A DNA stretch of 50,957 nucleotides, taken from NCBI GenBank assembly GCA_017398765.1, contig JAFQEY010000010.1, forward strand, positions 1 through 50,957, given 5' to 3'. The notes beneath the pieces were generated by a model. It did no database searches. It was not told where the DNA came from and saw only the letters and a program-made list of their open reading frames with translations. Below are positions 50,939 through 50,957 of this stretch, one piece after another; within the stretch, counting starts at the first letter, position 1, and the number at the start of each line of letters is the position of its first letter. The DNA is from Akkermansia sp. (GTDB taxonomy: Bacteria; Verrucomicrobiota; Verrucomicrobiia; Verrucomicrobiales; Akkermansiaceae). Both the position numbers and the translations under genes were made by a program.

Positions 50939-50957
50939 TTCATTTTTCGATGAAAGC
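50851..50957 (-). mobile_element. C-terminus of an ISL3-family transposase (cut by window edge)
   Basis: The minus strand from the right edge reads in frame for 34 residues to a TGA at 50851-50853. It contains KLIQRRAYGYRNFENYRLRV, the conserved end of ISL3-type DDE transposases, then LIECGHVVI. The rest of the gene lies beyond the window. It marks an insertion sequence downstream of the tRNA genes. Confidence 0.75.

Overview
The window looks like a chromosomal segment of a mucin-associated Verrucomicrobiota bacterium, most likely Akkermansiaceae. This is an inference from gene content: a GH109 alpha-N-acetylgalactosaminidase-type protein, a sialic acid breakdown operon, a secreted metzincin-like protease, a GT11 fucosyltransferase, fermentative pyruvate formate-lyase, and few strong Shine-Dalgarno sequences. 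No marker gene was aligned, so the assignment is tentative. No CRISPR array or rRNA was seen.

Layout. (1) 1-7054, minus strand: a type I restriction-modification operon in the order hsdR, hsdM, rhuM, hsdS; hsdS runs off the left edge. (2) 7166-12645, minus strand: a tightly packed operon nanA, N-acylglucosamine 2-epimerase, pfk-like, S11-peptidase-like, pfk. It takes sialic acid to GlcNAc. The second PFK copy and the S11 protein have both lost their family's catalytic residues. (3) 12751-15093, minus strand: an ABC/AAA ATPase, a PD-(D/E)XK-type nuclease-like protein and a small membrane-anchored protein. This is the best candidate here for an undescribed, defence-like system. (4) 15343-16293: a GT11 fucosyltransferase, divergent from transaldolase and galE. 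(5) 18697-22213: HPr and enzyme I of the PTS, a DksA/TraR-like protein, ribosomal proteins L33 and S18. (6) 22252-28183: FolE2, a small membrane protein, a HAD phosphatase, a lipoprotein, a CysJ-type reductase module, FabH and pyrophosphatase. (7) 28274-31485: pyruvate formate-lyase and its activase, with an operator-like repeat in the promoter and a branched terminator between the genes. (8) 31829-37109: a reduced spc operon (L24, L5, S8, L6, L18, S5, L15, SecY) without S14 or L30. (9) 37197-43076: GH109-type protein, Sel1-repeat protein, metzincin-like protease, UDP-glucose dehydrogenase and a lysozyme-like lipoprotein. (10) 43168-50274: S16, then a MarR-controlled tripartite RND efflux operon. 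(11) 50340-50957: tRNA-Gly(GCC), tRNA-Ala(GGC) and a duplicated 121-bp end of an ISL3-like insertion sequence running off the right edge.

How the parts work together. Host-glycan use (NanA, epimerase, GH109, protease) feeds central carbon metabolism (PFK, transaldolase, GalE, PTS general proteins), with mixed-acid fermentation through PflB/PflA. Sigma-70-type promoters are readable at many genes. Several share a TTGAC-like -35, an exact 17-bp spacer and a -10 starting TAG. At nanA, ppa and a lipoprotein gene the -10 lies exactly 6 nt before the ATG, which predicts leaderless mRNAs.
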